Under the pieces are notes generated by a model. It had not been told where the DNA came from and ran no database searches. It was given only the letters and a program-made list of their open reading frames with translations. From the NCBI RefSeq assembly GCF_024703995.1, contig NZ_JAMXQV010000026.1, positions 62,001 to 126,000 of the forward strand: a DNA stretch of 64,000 bases, read 5' to 3'. The stretch comes from Amycolatopsis iheyensis. GTDB lineage: Bacteria; Actinomycetota; Actinomycetes; Mycobacteriales; Pseudonocardiaceae. Made by a program: the position numbers and the translations under genes. Of the stretch, positions 15,914-24,089 are shown piece by piece (the first letter of the stretch is position 1; every line of letters begins with the position of its first letter).

Positions 15914-17203
15914 GTGCCTGAATACCTGCCGACCGCGCCCTACAAGGGGACCCGGGACTTCCTGCCCGCCGAAATGTCCGTGCGTACCCAGGTGTTCGGT
16001 CATCTCTACGACGTCCTGGAGCGCCGCGGCTTCCTCCGCTACGACGGCCCGATCCTCGAGTCCGCCGAGATCTACGAGCGGAAGTCGGGGCAGGAGCTGG
16101 CCGACAAGCAGCTCTACACCCTCACCGACAAGGGCGGGCGGCGGCTCGCGCTGCGGCCTGAGATGACGCCGTCGGTGGCGCGGATGATCGCCGGGAGCGC
16201 GAAGTCGCTGTCGTTCCCGGTGCGCTGGTACAGCCACCCGAACTGCCACCGCTACGAGGCGCCGCAGCGCGGTCGCGTGCGGGAGCACTGGCAGATCAAC
16301 GCGGACATCTTCGGCTCGGACTCGGCCAACTGCGAGATCGAGATCTTCGAGCTGGTGCACGACATGATGGCCGCGCTGGGCGCGTCGCCGGACATGTTCG
16401 TGCTGCGCGTCAACGACCGGAACCTGCTGACGTCGGCGCTCACCGACGTCGCCGGCGTGTCGGCGGACCACCTGACCCAGGTGTTCGCGCTGGTCGACCG
16501 CTGGGAGAAGTACCCGCGCGAGAAGCTGGCCGAGAGCGCTGCCGAGATCGGGCTGTCGGACAAGGGGTTCGAGAAGCTGGCCGAGACGCTCGGCGCGGGC
16601 GAGGCCCTGCTCGACGAGCTGCCGGCCGAGGTGCGCGAGCAGTCGAACCTGGTTCGCGTGCTTCGGAGCAGCGCCGGCTCGCTCGTGAAGTACGAGCCGA
16701 TGATCGTGCGCGGGCTGGCGTACTACACGTCGACCGTGTTCGAGGTCTTCGACACCTCGCCGGAGAACCGCCGGGCACTGTTCGGCGGCGGCCGCTACAG
16801 CGACCTCGCGTCGATGTTCACGCCGCAGCAGATCCCGGGCATCGGGTTCGGCATGGGCGACGTCACGCTGATCGACTTCCTCGACACGCACGGCCTGACC
16901 CCGGCCCCGCGCAGCGAGGTCGACGTCATGGTGATCCCGGTGACCGAGGACCTCGCGGACGCGGCCCGCTCGGTGGCGACGTCGTTGCGCGCCGCCGGGC
17001 TCCGGACGTCGACGCCGATCGAGCACCGCAAGCTGGGCAAGGAGCTCGGCCGCGCGGACAAGGCGGGCGCGGTCGCGGTCGTGATCGTCGGCCAGGAGGA
17101 CTGGGCCGCCGGGAACGTCACCGTCCGCAGCCTCGCGACGCGGGAGCAGAACCCGGTCGCGATCGCCGACGCGCCGGCCGCGGTCCGGGCGCTGCTGGGC
17201 TGA
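15914..17203 (+). CDS. hisS: Histidyl-tRNA synthetase, plant/archaeal-like subtype
   Basis: A class II aminoacyl-tRNA synthetase of 429 residues that charges tRNA-His. Motif 2 region LRPEMTPSVARM (near residue 81) and CHRYEAPQRGRVREHW, histidine-A motif RGLAYYTSTVFE (near 265), GGGRYSDL (near 291) and motif 3 GIGFGMGD (near 309) are present, followed by an anticodon-binding domain. The usual bacterial forms are RGLDYYTGTVFE and a GLERL motif 3; the RGLAYY and GFGxGD forms are those I know from plant organellar and archaeal enzymes. It is therefore probably a second, horizontally acquired HisRS, although a sole copy cannot be excluded. The GTG is seven bases after TAAGCT, so likely leaderless. 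Confidence 0.88.
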   Translation: MPEYLPTAPYKGTRDFLPAEMSVRTQVFGHLYDVLERRGFLRYDGPILESAEIYERKSGQELADKQLYTLTDKGGRRLALRPEMTPSVARMIAGSAKSLSFPVRWYSHPNCHRYEAPQRGRVREHWQINADIFGSDSANCEIEIFELVHDMMAALGASPDMFVLRVNDRNLLTSALTDVAGVSADHLTQVFALVDRWEKYPREKLAESAAEIGLSDKGFEKLAETLGAGEALLDELPAEVREQSNLVRVLRSSAGSLVKYEPMIVRGLAYYTSTVFEVFDTSPENRRALFGGGRYSDLASMFTPQQIPGIGFGMGDVTLIDFLDTHGLTPAPRSEVDVMVIPVTEDLADAARSVATSLRAAGLRTSTPIEHRKLGKELGRADKAGAVAVVIVGQEDWAAGNVTVRSLATREQNPVAIADAPAAVRALLG

Positions 17204-17235
17204 AACCCGCTCGACGCGCCTGGCACGCTGAGAGG

Positions 17236-18489
17236 GTGCTGGACCTCGATCTCCTCAACGCCGGTGACGTGCGCCGGTGGGCCGGCTTCGACCTCGAACT
17301 GCGACGGTCGTACTGGCCCGCCGGCACCCGCTGCACCCCGCGGGAGGCGCTGGTCGTCGCCGCCTGCTCGGCCGACGGCTACCTGCGTGAGGCCGCCGTT
17401 CACCGGCTCGCGACGAGTCCGGACCCCGAAGCGCTGCCGCTGCTGCTGATCCGCTGCGTCGACTGGGTCCGGCCGGTGCGGGAAGCGGCGCGCCGCGCGG
17501 TGGTGTCCAAACTGGACGGTTCGTCGCTGCGCGCGGTGCTGCCGCTGCTCGGCGTCCTGCGGCGGCGTCAGGTCGACGACTGGATGACCACCCTCTTCCG
17601 CGACCGGCTCCCGGATCTGCTCGACACCGCCTTTGCGGTCGACGACCGGGAAACCCGGCGCTGGGCCCACCGCGAGGCGCTCGGTCTCCTTTCGCGAGAG
17701 CGGCTGCTGGACATCGCCTTGCGCGACAACGACTTCGTGGTCCGCACGCTGTGCGGGGACGCGTTGCTCGACCGCGGCGAGTGCGTCGAAGAGCTGCTCG
17801 CGGCCGGGGCGCCGAAGGTCCGGATGCGGGCGCTGACGCTGGCCGGCCGGGCCGACGAGCACCTGGCCGACCGGGTGTCGGCGGTCCGGTCGATGGCGCA
17901 GTTCCTGGTGCGGCAGGCGGGCGACGACCCGGCCGCGCACTACCGCGCGATGCCGGTTTCGTTCGGCATGCTGGCCGGGCTCGGCGAAACCGGCACCGCG
18001 GCCGACGCCGACCTGCTGGAGCGGCACCTGGCCGACGACCGGCCCCGGATCCGCCGGACGGCCGTCCGCGGCCTGCGCCGGGTGGCGCCGGAGTCGACGG
18101 CGGTCGAGCCGCTGCTGCGCGACCCGTCCCCCGCGGTGACCCGCCAGGTGGTGGAGTTCCTACGCGGCAGGTTCGTCGAGGTCGCCACGCTGCGGGAGCT
18201 GCTCGCCCCGGCGAACCCGATCCACACGCGCCGAGCCGCCGCGGCACTGCTGCGCGACCGCGACACATGGCTACGCCTGCACACGAACCTCACCCTGCTA
18301 CCCGACAAGGACCTGGGCCCCAACGCCGAACAAGACCTGCACACCTGGGTGCACCACTCGGCCGCGACCTACACGGCACCGTCCCCCGAGCTGGCAACCG
18401 AAATCGAAGCGCGGCTCCCCCTCGCACCGCCGGAGGTGGCTCGCCAGATCCGGTTCGCCCTTCCCCAAACCCGAAACTCGCGTGATTGA
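17236..18489 (+). CDS. HEAT-repeat-like helical protein
   Basis: A 417-residue protein built of repeated helical pairs with the HEAT/PBS-lyase pattern, for example DGYLREAAVHRLATSPDPEA, RPVREAARRAVVSKL, RIRRTAVRGLRRVAP and SPAVTRQVVEFLRG, each with the conserved Arg-Ala/Val spacing. Such solenoids are protein-interaction scaffolds; no enzyme motif or signal peptide is seen. GTG start 33 bases after the HisRS stop. Oddly, the last codons (NSRD and the TGA at 18487-18489) lie inside the first unit of a 21-nt repeat array, so the array has determined where the protein ends. Confidence 0.72.
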   Translation: MLDLDLLNAGDVRRWAGFDLELRRSYWPAGTRCTPREALVVAACSADGYLREAAVHRLATSPDPEALPLLLIRCVDWVRPVREAARRAVVSKLDGSSLRAVLPLLGVLRRRQVDDWMTTLFRDRLPDLLDTAFAVDDRETRRWAHREALGLLSRERLLDIALRDNDFVVRTLCGDALLDRGECVEELLAAGAPKVRMRALTLAGRADEHLADRVSAVRSMAQFLVRQAGDDPAAHYRAMPVSFGMLAGLGETGTAADADLLERHLADDRPRIRRTAVRGLRRVAPESTAVEPLLRDPSPAVTRQVVEFLRGRFVEVATLRELLAPANPIHTRRAAAALLRDRDTWLRLHTNLTLLPDKDLGPNAEQDLHTWVHHSAATYTAPSPELATEIEARLPLAPPEVARQIRFALPQTRNSRD

Positions 18490-18584
18490 GGACGTGACTG
18501 GCGTGATTGGAGCCGGAACTCGCGAGTTCCGGCTCCAATCACACGAGATCCGGCTTCGATCACGTGAGTCTCGGTTTCGATCAC
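18481..18584. repeat. 21-nt-phased repeat array A with 40-bp perfect palindrome
   Basis: Two forward units (core CGTGATTG at 18481 and 18502) face three reverse units (core C[A/G]ATCAC at 18536, 18557 and 18578), every like core exactly 21 nt from the next. Where they meet, 18503-18542 is a loop-free perfect palindrome with half GTGATTGGAGCCGGAACTCG. Both flanking convergent genes stop inside the array (TGA at 18487-18489 on plus, 18581-18583 on minus). Related arrays lie at 48903-48960 and 56454-56600. Confidence 0.92.
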
Positions 18585-19768
18585 GTGGGTTCGGCGCGGA
18601 GGAGGCGCAGGGTGAATGTTGCGCCGTCGCCCGGGTGACCTGCTGCCGCGATTGTGCCGCCGTGGCCGTTCACCACCTCGCGGACCAGGGCCAGGCCCAG
18701 GCCGAAGCGGCGACCGTCGCCGTCGGAGCCGCGGGCGAAACGCTCGAAAATCCGTTCCGCGTCCGCCGCCGGGAAGCCGACGCCCGTGTCGCGGACGCGC
18801 AGCTCCACGTGCCGCTCGTCCGGCACGCCCAGCCACACCTCGATCGAGCCGCCCGGCGGGGTGTGGCCCAACGCGTTGTCCAGCAACGCCGAGAGCACGC
18901 GGCGCAACGCCGTCGGCACGCCCTGGACGACGTACGGCCGCCGCTCGCGGGTCACCGCGAGCCGGACCCGGCCCTCCCCCGCGCGGACCGCTTCCGCCGC
19001 GACCGCCTCCTCCGCCAGCACGCCCAGCTCGACCAGCTCCAGCGAAGGGCGGTCGCAGGCAGCCGACATCAGCAGGTCTTCGACGACTTCGCCGAGCTCC
19101 CGGGTGCCGCGGACCAGCTGCTCCAGATCGGCCGCGTCGCGGCCGGACGAGCGCCGGGCCAGCAGCTGCGCCCGCGTGTGCAACCGGGTCAGCGGGGCAC
19201 GCAGCTCGTGGGACGCGTCGGCGACGAACGTCCGCTGCCGCCGCAGCGCGTCCTCCAGCGGCCGGATCGCCCGGCACGCCAGCACCCGGCCGCACAGGAC
19301 GGCCGCGAGCAGCGCGAGCACCTCGGCTAGCACGAGCCCGAACACCAGCGACGAGCGGTCCTGGATCTGGTAGACCTCCTCGAAGTACGCCTGCGACACG
19401 ACGCCGCCGCGGTTCTCGACGCGGATCGTGTACGTCATGCCGCCGATCGAACGCCGTTCCGTGTGGACGTCGCCGGGCGAGGGCACCGTCGCGTTCAGGC
19501 CCGCGATCGGCATCCCGGCGCGCACGGGGCCGCCCGGCGCGCGCAGCACCGGCGTGAACAGCCAGACGCACCCGGGCGGGGTGCTGGCCGGCCCGAGCTC
19601 GATCGTCCTGGCCAGCGTGCGGTCGGCGTCGGCGTGCTGGCCGGACAGCAGCATGCCGTAGGCGATCCCGCCCGCGACGCCCACCAGCAGCGAGACGACG
19701 ACGGCGATCTGCGCGGTGATCGCCCACCGCGCCTTCCGCAGGGCCCGCTGTTCGGCGTCGGTTCTCAT
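18581..19768 (-). CDS. Sensor histidine kinase of a two-component system
   Basis: A 395-residue membrane histidine kinase. The first membrane segment (about 16-38) is followed by an extracytoplasmic domain of roughly 115 residues and a second segment near 155-175. Cytoplasmic motifs in order: H-box FVADASHELRAPLTRLH, N-box LLDNALGHTPPGGS, G1 VRDTGVGFP, F-box ERFARGSDG and G2 GLGLALVREVVNGHGG. The ATG overlaps the response-regulator stop by 4 bp. The pair is the last part of a probable six-gene operon with oxidases and an antiporter, so the sensed signal may relate to that operon's product or to ion or membrane stress. The C-terminal codons lie in repeat array A. Confidence 0.94.
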   Translation of the reverse strand: MRTDAEQRALRKARWAITAQIAVVVSLLVGVAGGIAYGMLLSGQHADADRTLARTIELGPASTPPGCVWLFTPVLRAPGGPVRAGMPIAGLNATVPSPGDVHTERRSIGGMTYTIRVENRGGVVSQAYFEEVYQIQDRSSLVFGLVLAEVLALLAAVLCGRVLACRAIRPLEDALRRQRTFVADASHELRAPLTRLHTRAQLLARRSSGRDAADLEQLVRGTRELGEVVEDLLMSAACDRPSLELVELGVLAEEAVAAEAVRAGEGRVRLAVTRERRPYVVQGVPTALRRVLSALLDNALGHTPPGGSIEVWLGVPDERHVELRVRDTGVGFPAADAERIFERFARGSDGDGRRFGLGLALVREVVNGHGGTIAAAGHPGDGATFTLRLLRAEPT

Positions 19769-20439
19769 ACGGCGCCGATCTGGTACCCCAGGCCGTGCAC
19801 GGTCCGCACGACGTCCCGGCCGAGCTTGCGCCGCAGGTAGTAGACGTAGGTGTCCACAATGGACTCCCCGGTCGAGTCGGCGAACACGTTCGTGCGCAAC
19901 GCCGCCCGCGGGTGGATCGCCTTGGGCCGTTGCGCCAGCGTCCGCAGCAGCTCGAACTCCCGCCCGGACAGCGTGATCCGCTCCCCGCGCGGCAGCACGA
20001 CCTCGTGCCGCGCGAGGTCGAGCGCCGCGGCCCCGAGCGGGAGGCACTCCGCGCCGTCGAGGTCGCGGCGCACGAGCGCGCGCAGCCGGGCCAGCAGCTC
20101 CTCGGCCTCGAACGGCTTGACGAGGTAGTCGTCGGCGCCGGCGTCGAGCCCGCCGACGCGGTCGGCGAGCTCGCCCAGCGCCGAAAGCACCAGCACGCGC
20201 GTGGTCACCGCCCGCGCCCGGAGCCGGGCGAGCAGTTCGAGGCCGTCCAGCACCGGGAGGCGGCGGTCGATGATCATCACGTCGTAGTGCCCGGTGAGCC
20301 CGAGGTGCAGACCCCGCTGCCCGTCGTGCGCCGCGTCGGTTTCGTAGCCTTCGTCCGCGAGCAGCTCGCCGAGCATGCCCGCCAGTTCCCGGTCGTCCTC
20401 GACCAGGAGCACCCGCGATTTCGTCGCCCCATCGTACAC
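19765..20439 (-). CDS. OmpR/PhoB-family response regulator
   Basis: A 224-residue regulator with an N-terminal receiver (VLLVEDDRELAGML, phospho-acceptor Asp in VMIIDRRLPVLDGLE, lysine in DDYLVKPFE) and a C-terminal winged helix (LSGREFELLRTLAQ, ending VVRTVHGLGYQIG). The acidic phosphorylation loop reads IIDRRLP, with RR where many homologues have one variable residue and Met/Leu, still compatible with function. GTG start. It follows the antiporter gene by 37 bp on the same strand and overlaps the kinase gene, so it belongs to the same transcript. Confidence 0.94.
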   Translation of the reverse strand: MYDGATKSRVLLVEDDRELAGMLGELLADEGYETDAAHDGQRGLHLGLTGHYDVMIIDRRLPVLDGLELLARLRARAVTTRVLVLSALGELADRVGGLDAGADDYLVKPFEAEELLARLRALVRRDLDGAECLPLGAAALDLARHEVVLPRGERITLSGREFELLRTLAQRPKAIHPRAALRTNVFADSTGESIVDTYVYYLRRKLGRDVVRTVHGLGYQIGAV

Positions 20440-20476
20440 AAACCCATACTGGCAGTGATTTTCCGAAATTGAACGG

Positions 20477-21757
20477 TCAACTTTTCCCGGTGACCGGGAC
20501 CGGTTCGGCCGTCAGGAGCACCTCGGTACTCCCGCGGCGGGCGTCCCGCCGGTCGAGCCAGCCGAGCACCGGCGCGGTCATGATCGTCGTGACCAGCGCG
20601 ACGAGCACGAGCACGGTGAACAACGCCGGCGACACGATGCCCGCGGCGAGCCCGACGTTGAGCGCGATCAGCTGCATCAGCCCACGGGCGTTGACGAGCA
20701 CACCGACGCGCGTCGCGATCGCCGGCGGCTCCCCCGCCAGCCGCGCCGCACCCCAGGACGCGCCCAGCTTGCCGATGATCGCGACCACCACGGTGAGCAG
20801 CGCGAACGCGAGCAGGTTCGGGTCGGCGAGCAGCGCGAACCGGGTGTTCAGGCCGGAATAGGTGAAGAACAGCGGAACGAACACGATCGACCCGATCGGC
20901 ATGATCTTCGCGAGCACGGCGTCGGCGGCAGCACCGCGGGGGAACGCCACGCCGACGGTGAACGCGCCGAACACCGCGTACAGCCCGATCGTGTCGGTGA
21001 ACCAGGCGGCCGCGAACAACGTCAGCGCGGTGATGAGCACGCGCTGGTCGACGCTCACCCGGTCACTGCCCATGACGCGGGTCAGCAGCCGCCGCCCGAC
21101 GATGAACACCAGCAACGCGAACAGCAGCCCGCCGCCGAGGGCGAGCGCGATCGGCCCCAGCGACCCGGCGTGCATGCCCAGCACGACGGCCAGCAGCAGC
21201 CACGCGAGGACGTCGTCGAGCGCGCCGCAGGCCAGCGCCAGCGAGCCGAACTTCGTCGCCCCGATCCCGCGCTCGGTGATGATCCGGACCATCATCGGGA
21301 ACGCCGTGATCGCCACCGCCACCCCGACGAACGCGGCCGAGGTCACCAGCGAGACGCCCTCCTTGCCGATGCCGACCCACGACGTGCCGAGCACCGCGAC
21401 CCCGACGCCGAGCGCCAGGGGCACCAGTGTCCCGGCCGACGAGATCGCCGCGACCGACTTCCGCGACTGCCGGATGCTGTTCAGGTTGAACTCGTAGCCC
21501 GCCCCGAACATGTAGATGACCAGGCCGATCTGACCACCGACGTAGAGCAGCGAGCGGACCTCGCCGGGGAACAGCGCGGCCTGGACGTCCGGCAGCAGCA
21601 GCCCGAACAGCGACGGCCCGAGCAGCACCCCGGCGACCATCTCCCCGACCACCGGTGGCTGGCCGAGCTTGACCGCGACCATGCAGACCACCCGGACCAC
21701 CAGGAGGATCACCACCACGGCGAGGAAGAACAGCGGTGCCGCTTCCGACGGGCTCAT
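20477..21757 (-). CDS. CPA2-family cation:proton antiporter
   Basis: An integral membrane exchanger of 426 residues with about 12 segments, of the KefB/NapA-like CPA2 family. GQPPVVGEMVAGVLLGPSLFG marks the first conserved helices, a paired acidic helix reads ACGALDDVLAWLLL (DD in the transport core), and VLVNARGLMQLIALNVG is the typical late helix. It lacks the TrkA-N domain of KefB. I chose the ATG at 21757 because it forms ATGA with the upstream P450-like gene. Its role in this oxidase operon may be product efflux or pH/cation homeostasis; that is inference. Confidence 0.9.
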   Translation of the reverse strand: MSPSEAAPLFFLAVVVILLVVRVVCMVAVKLGQPPVVGEMVAGVLLGPSLFGLLLPDVQAALFPGEVRSLLYVGGQIGLVIYMFGAGYEFNLNSIRQSRKSVAAISSAGTLVPLALGVGVAVLGTSWVGIGKEGVSLVTSAAFVGVAVAITAFPMMVRIITERGIGATKFGSLALACGALDDVLAWLLLAVVLGMHAGSLGPIALALGGGLLFALLVFIVGRRLLTRVMGSDRVSVDQRVLITALTLFAAAWFTDTIGLYAVFGAFTVGVAFPRGAAADAVLAKIMPIGSIVFVPLFFTYSGLNTRFALLADPNLLAFALLTVVVAIIGKLGASWGAARLAGEPPAIATRVGVLVNARGLMQLIALNVGLAAGIVSPALFTVLVLVALVTTIMTAPVLGWLDRRDARRGSTEVLLTAEPVPVTGKS

Positions 21758-23019
21758 GACTTTCCTCCGGCGAAGTAGGTCGAGCACAGGGCTTTCTTGC
21801 GGGCGTCGAGCACCATGTACGTGCCGAAGACGAGCTGGGCGAGGCTGCGCCAGACGTCTTCCCAGCGGTCACGCACGGCCAGCCAGAGCAGCGGCAAGCG
21901 CTTTCGCCGGGCTCCGCGCGGGGTCAACAGCGCCGGGCCGCGGTTGGGGATCGAGCGGGTGTGCCCGGCCGTCGAGGCGAGGCTGAACCGGCGCAGCACC
22001 TCACGCGTGACGATCCGCATGGTCAGCGGCGCGAGGCCGCGGGCCGGGCAGGCGCGGTTCTGGGTGACGCCGAACGGGAGGAACTCTTCTTTCGGGGCCT
22101 GCGCGGCGAAGCCGGGGTAGCTGAAGCACAGCACCGTCCCGGCCGGGATGGTCAGGTCCGCCAGCTCGATGTCCGCCGTCGAGATGCGGTGCGCGATGCC
22201 GAACAGCGGGAAGGTGCGCAGGCCGTCGAGGATCACCCGGTCCAGGTCGGCGTCGTCGTCCGGGTGCGCGGCCAGCCGCCGCTGGGTGTCCTCGTCCCGC
22301 GCGAGGATCATCAGCAGGTGCGCCATCGCCTCGGACATCTGCACGACGGCGGTGTTGAAGAACGTCCCCTGCAGGTAGTGGACCTGCTCCTCCGGTGTCA
22401 GTGACTCCGGCAGCGGGTGCGGGACGTCGGCGAGCCGGCGCCGCAGGTACTTCGTCAGCCGGGCGCGGCGGCGCATGTTGCGCGGCCGCACGCACTTCAG
22501 CGCCGAGACGACGTCGTCGGCGTGCGCGACGATGAGGTCCCGCGCCTCGGGCGGGCACGGCTCTTCGAAGACCAGCTCGTAGTACAGCTCGGCCCAGACC
22601 GGCATCATCTCGTCGCGCAGCCGGACGAGCCCGGGCCCGAGCCCGTCGAGCACGCGCGCGGCCACGCGCCGGGCCAGCTCCTCGGAGTCCTTTTTGGACT
22701 TGACCAGGATGTGCCGGGTGCACTTGGCGACCTCGTCGTAGCGCGGCCCGGGCTCGAGGTGCTCCTGGTGCACCTCGGGGCCGGGGGCGAGCCAGTACCA
22801 GAACAGGTCGGACAGCGCGGCGCCACGGCTGCGGCCGTTCGCGGCCGGGTCGGCGTAGACGCGCCGGAAGTCCTCGACGCCGACCTGCTCGCCCGGGATG
22901 GTCACCGTGTCCTGGCCGTTGACCAGCGAGAAGATCTTCATCCGCAGCGCGACGACCCGGCTGGGCAGCCAGGCCGGCGCGGTCGCCACGGCGGCCGCGG
23001 CCAGTGCCTTGCCGATCAT
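21754..23019 (-). CDS. Atypical cytochrome P450-like heme-thiolate protein
   Basis: A 421-residue protein with a P450-type C-terminal heme loop PFGVTQNRACPARGLA (Cys near residue 325) but unusual elsewhere. The K-helix position reads LDGLRTFPLFGIAHR, with Asp in place of the nearly invariant Glu of ExxR, and the I-helix segment FFNTAVVQMSEAMAHLL lacks the usual AGxxT oxygen-activation motif. It may use peroxide or bind heme in a non-monooxygenase role, or be a diverged P450 that accepts a preactivated substrate. It is coupled by ATGA overlaps on both sides to the FMN oxidase and the antiporter. Assignment to the P450 superfamily is likely; activity is unknown. Confidence 0.75.
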   Translation of the reverse strand: MIGKALAAAAVATAPAWLPSRVVALRMKIFSLVNGQDTVTIPGEQVGVEDFRRVYADPAANGRSRGAALSDLFWYWLAPGPEVHQEHLEPGPRYDEVAKCTRHILVKSKKDSEELARRVAARVLDGLGPGLVRLRDEMMPVWAELYYELVFEEPCPPEARDLIVAHADDVVSALKCVRPRNMRRRARLTKYLRRRLADVPHPLPESLTPEEQVHYLQGTFFNTAVVQMSEAMAHLLMILARDEDTQRRLAAHPDDDADLDRVILDGLRTFPLFGIAHRISTADIELADLTIPAGTVLCFSYPGFAAQAPKEEFLPFGVTQNRACPARGLAPLTMRIVTREVLRRFSLASTAGHTRSIPNRGPALLTPRGARRKRLPLLWLAVRDRWEDVWRSLAQLVFGTYMVLDARKKALCSTYFAGGKS

Positions 23020-24089
23020 CGCCGCACCTGGTCCGGTGTGAGGTCGGCCGGGTGCCGGCCGCCGCACATCGCCAGCGCCTGGTCGAAGTCTTCGCGCAGC
23101 AGCTCCAGCACCCGCGAGACGCCCTCGCGGCCACCCGCGGCCAGGCCCCACACGACCGGGCGGCCGACGCCGACCGCGTCCGCGCCCAGCGCCAGGGCCT
23201 TGACGACGTCGGTGCCGCGGCGGATCCCACCGTCCAGCAAAACGGGAATCGCGCCGCCCACCGCCGCGGCGATCTCCGGGAGGACATCGATCGTGGCCGG
23301 CACGGTGTCGAGCTGGCGGCCACCGTGATTGGACACGACGATCCCGGCGACGCCGTGGTGCACCGCCAGCCGTGCGTCCTCGGCGTGCAGCACGCCCTTG
23401 ATCAGCACCGGCAGCTTGGTCTTCGACCGCAGCCACGCGATGTGGTCCCAGTTCAGGGCGGCCGACATGACGATGTCGCGGACGTGGCTGGCGTTGCCGC
23501 CGCTGCGGTTCTCCAGCTCGAGGTTGCGGAGGTTTTCCACGACCAGCCCCGACGGCAGGTCGTGGAAGTCGTTGCGGTCGTCGCGCTCGCGCCGGCCGAG
23601 CACAGGCGAGTCCACGGTGACGACGAACGCCTTCACGCCGGCGTTTTCGGCACGCCGGACGATCGCCTCGGTGAACTCCAGGTCCGGCTGCAGGTAGAGC
23701 TGGAACCACAGGCCCGGGTCCGGCGTCACCTCGCGGGCCGCCGCGGCGATGTCCTCGACGGCCGTGGTCGAGGCCATGCTGACGATCATGATCGTGCCCG
23801 CCCGCGCCGCCGCGCGGGCCGTGGCCAGCTCGCCGTCGGCGTGCGCGAGCCGGTGGAACGCCGTGGGTGCGACGAGGATCGGCATCGACGACGACGTCCC
23901 GAGCAGCTCGACGCTCAGGTCGCGCTTGTCGCTGCCGCGCAGGACCCGCGGGAGCAGCCGCAGCTTCTTGAACGCGCTTTCGTTCTCCGCCACGGTGATC
24001 TCGTCCTGCGCGCCACCCGCGAAGTAGTCGTAGTGCACCGGGTCGAGGCGTTCCCGCGCGGCCGCCTCGAACTCCGCGACCGTGCGCAT
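23016..24089 (-). CDS. FMN-dependent alpha-hydroxy-acid oxidase/dehydrogenase
   Basis: A 357-residue (S)-2-hydroxy-acid oxidase of the lactate/glycolate oxidase family, oxidising a 2-hydroxy acid to the 2-keto acid on FMN. HYDYFAGGAQDEIT, VAPTAFHRLAHADGE, the catalytic VSNHGGRQLD (His near residue 255) and FMN-phosphate binding DGGIRRGTDVVKAL plus GADAVGVGRP are all present. The family also includes mycofactocin-maturation MftD, but no mycofactocin genes are nearby. The ATG at 24089 shares one base with the stop of the monooxygenase gene. It lies in the middle of the oxidase/P450/antiporter operon. Confidence 0.92.
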   Translation of the reverse strand: MRTVAEFEAAARERLDPVHYDYFAGGAQDEITVAENESAFKKLRLLPRVLRGSDKRDLSVELLGTSSSMPILVAPTAFHRLAHADGELATARAAARAGTIMIVSMASTTAVEDIAAAAREVTPDPGLWFQLYLQPDLEFTEAIVRRAENAGVKAFVVTVDSPVLGRRERDDRNDFHDLPSGLVVENLRNLELENRSGGNASHVRDIVMSAALNWDHIAWLRSKTKLPVLIKGVLHAEDARLAVHHGVAGIVVSNHGGRQLDTVPATIDVLPEIAAAVGGAIPVLLDGGIRRGTDVVKALALGADAVGVGRPVVWGLAAGGREGVSRVLELLREDFDQALAMCGGRHPADLTPDQVRR

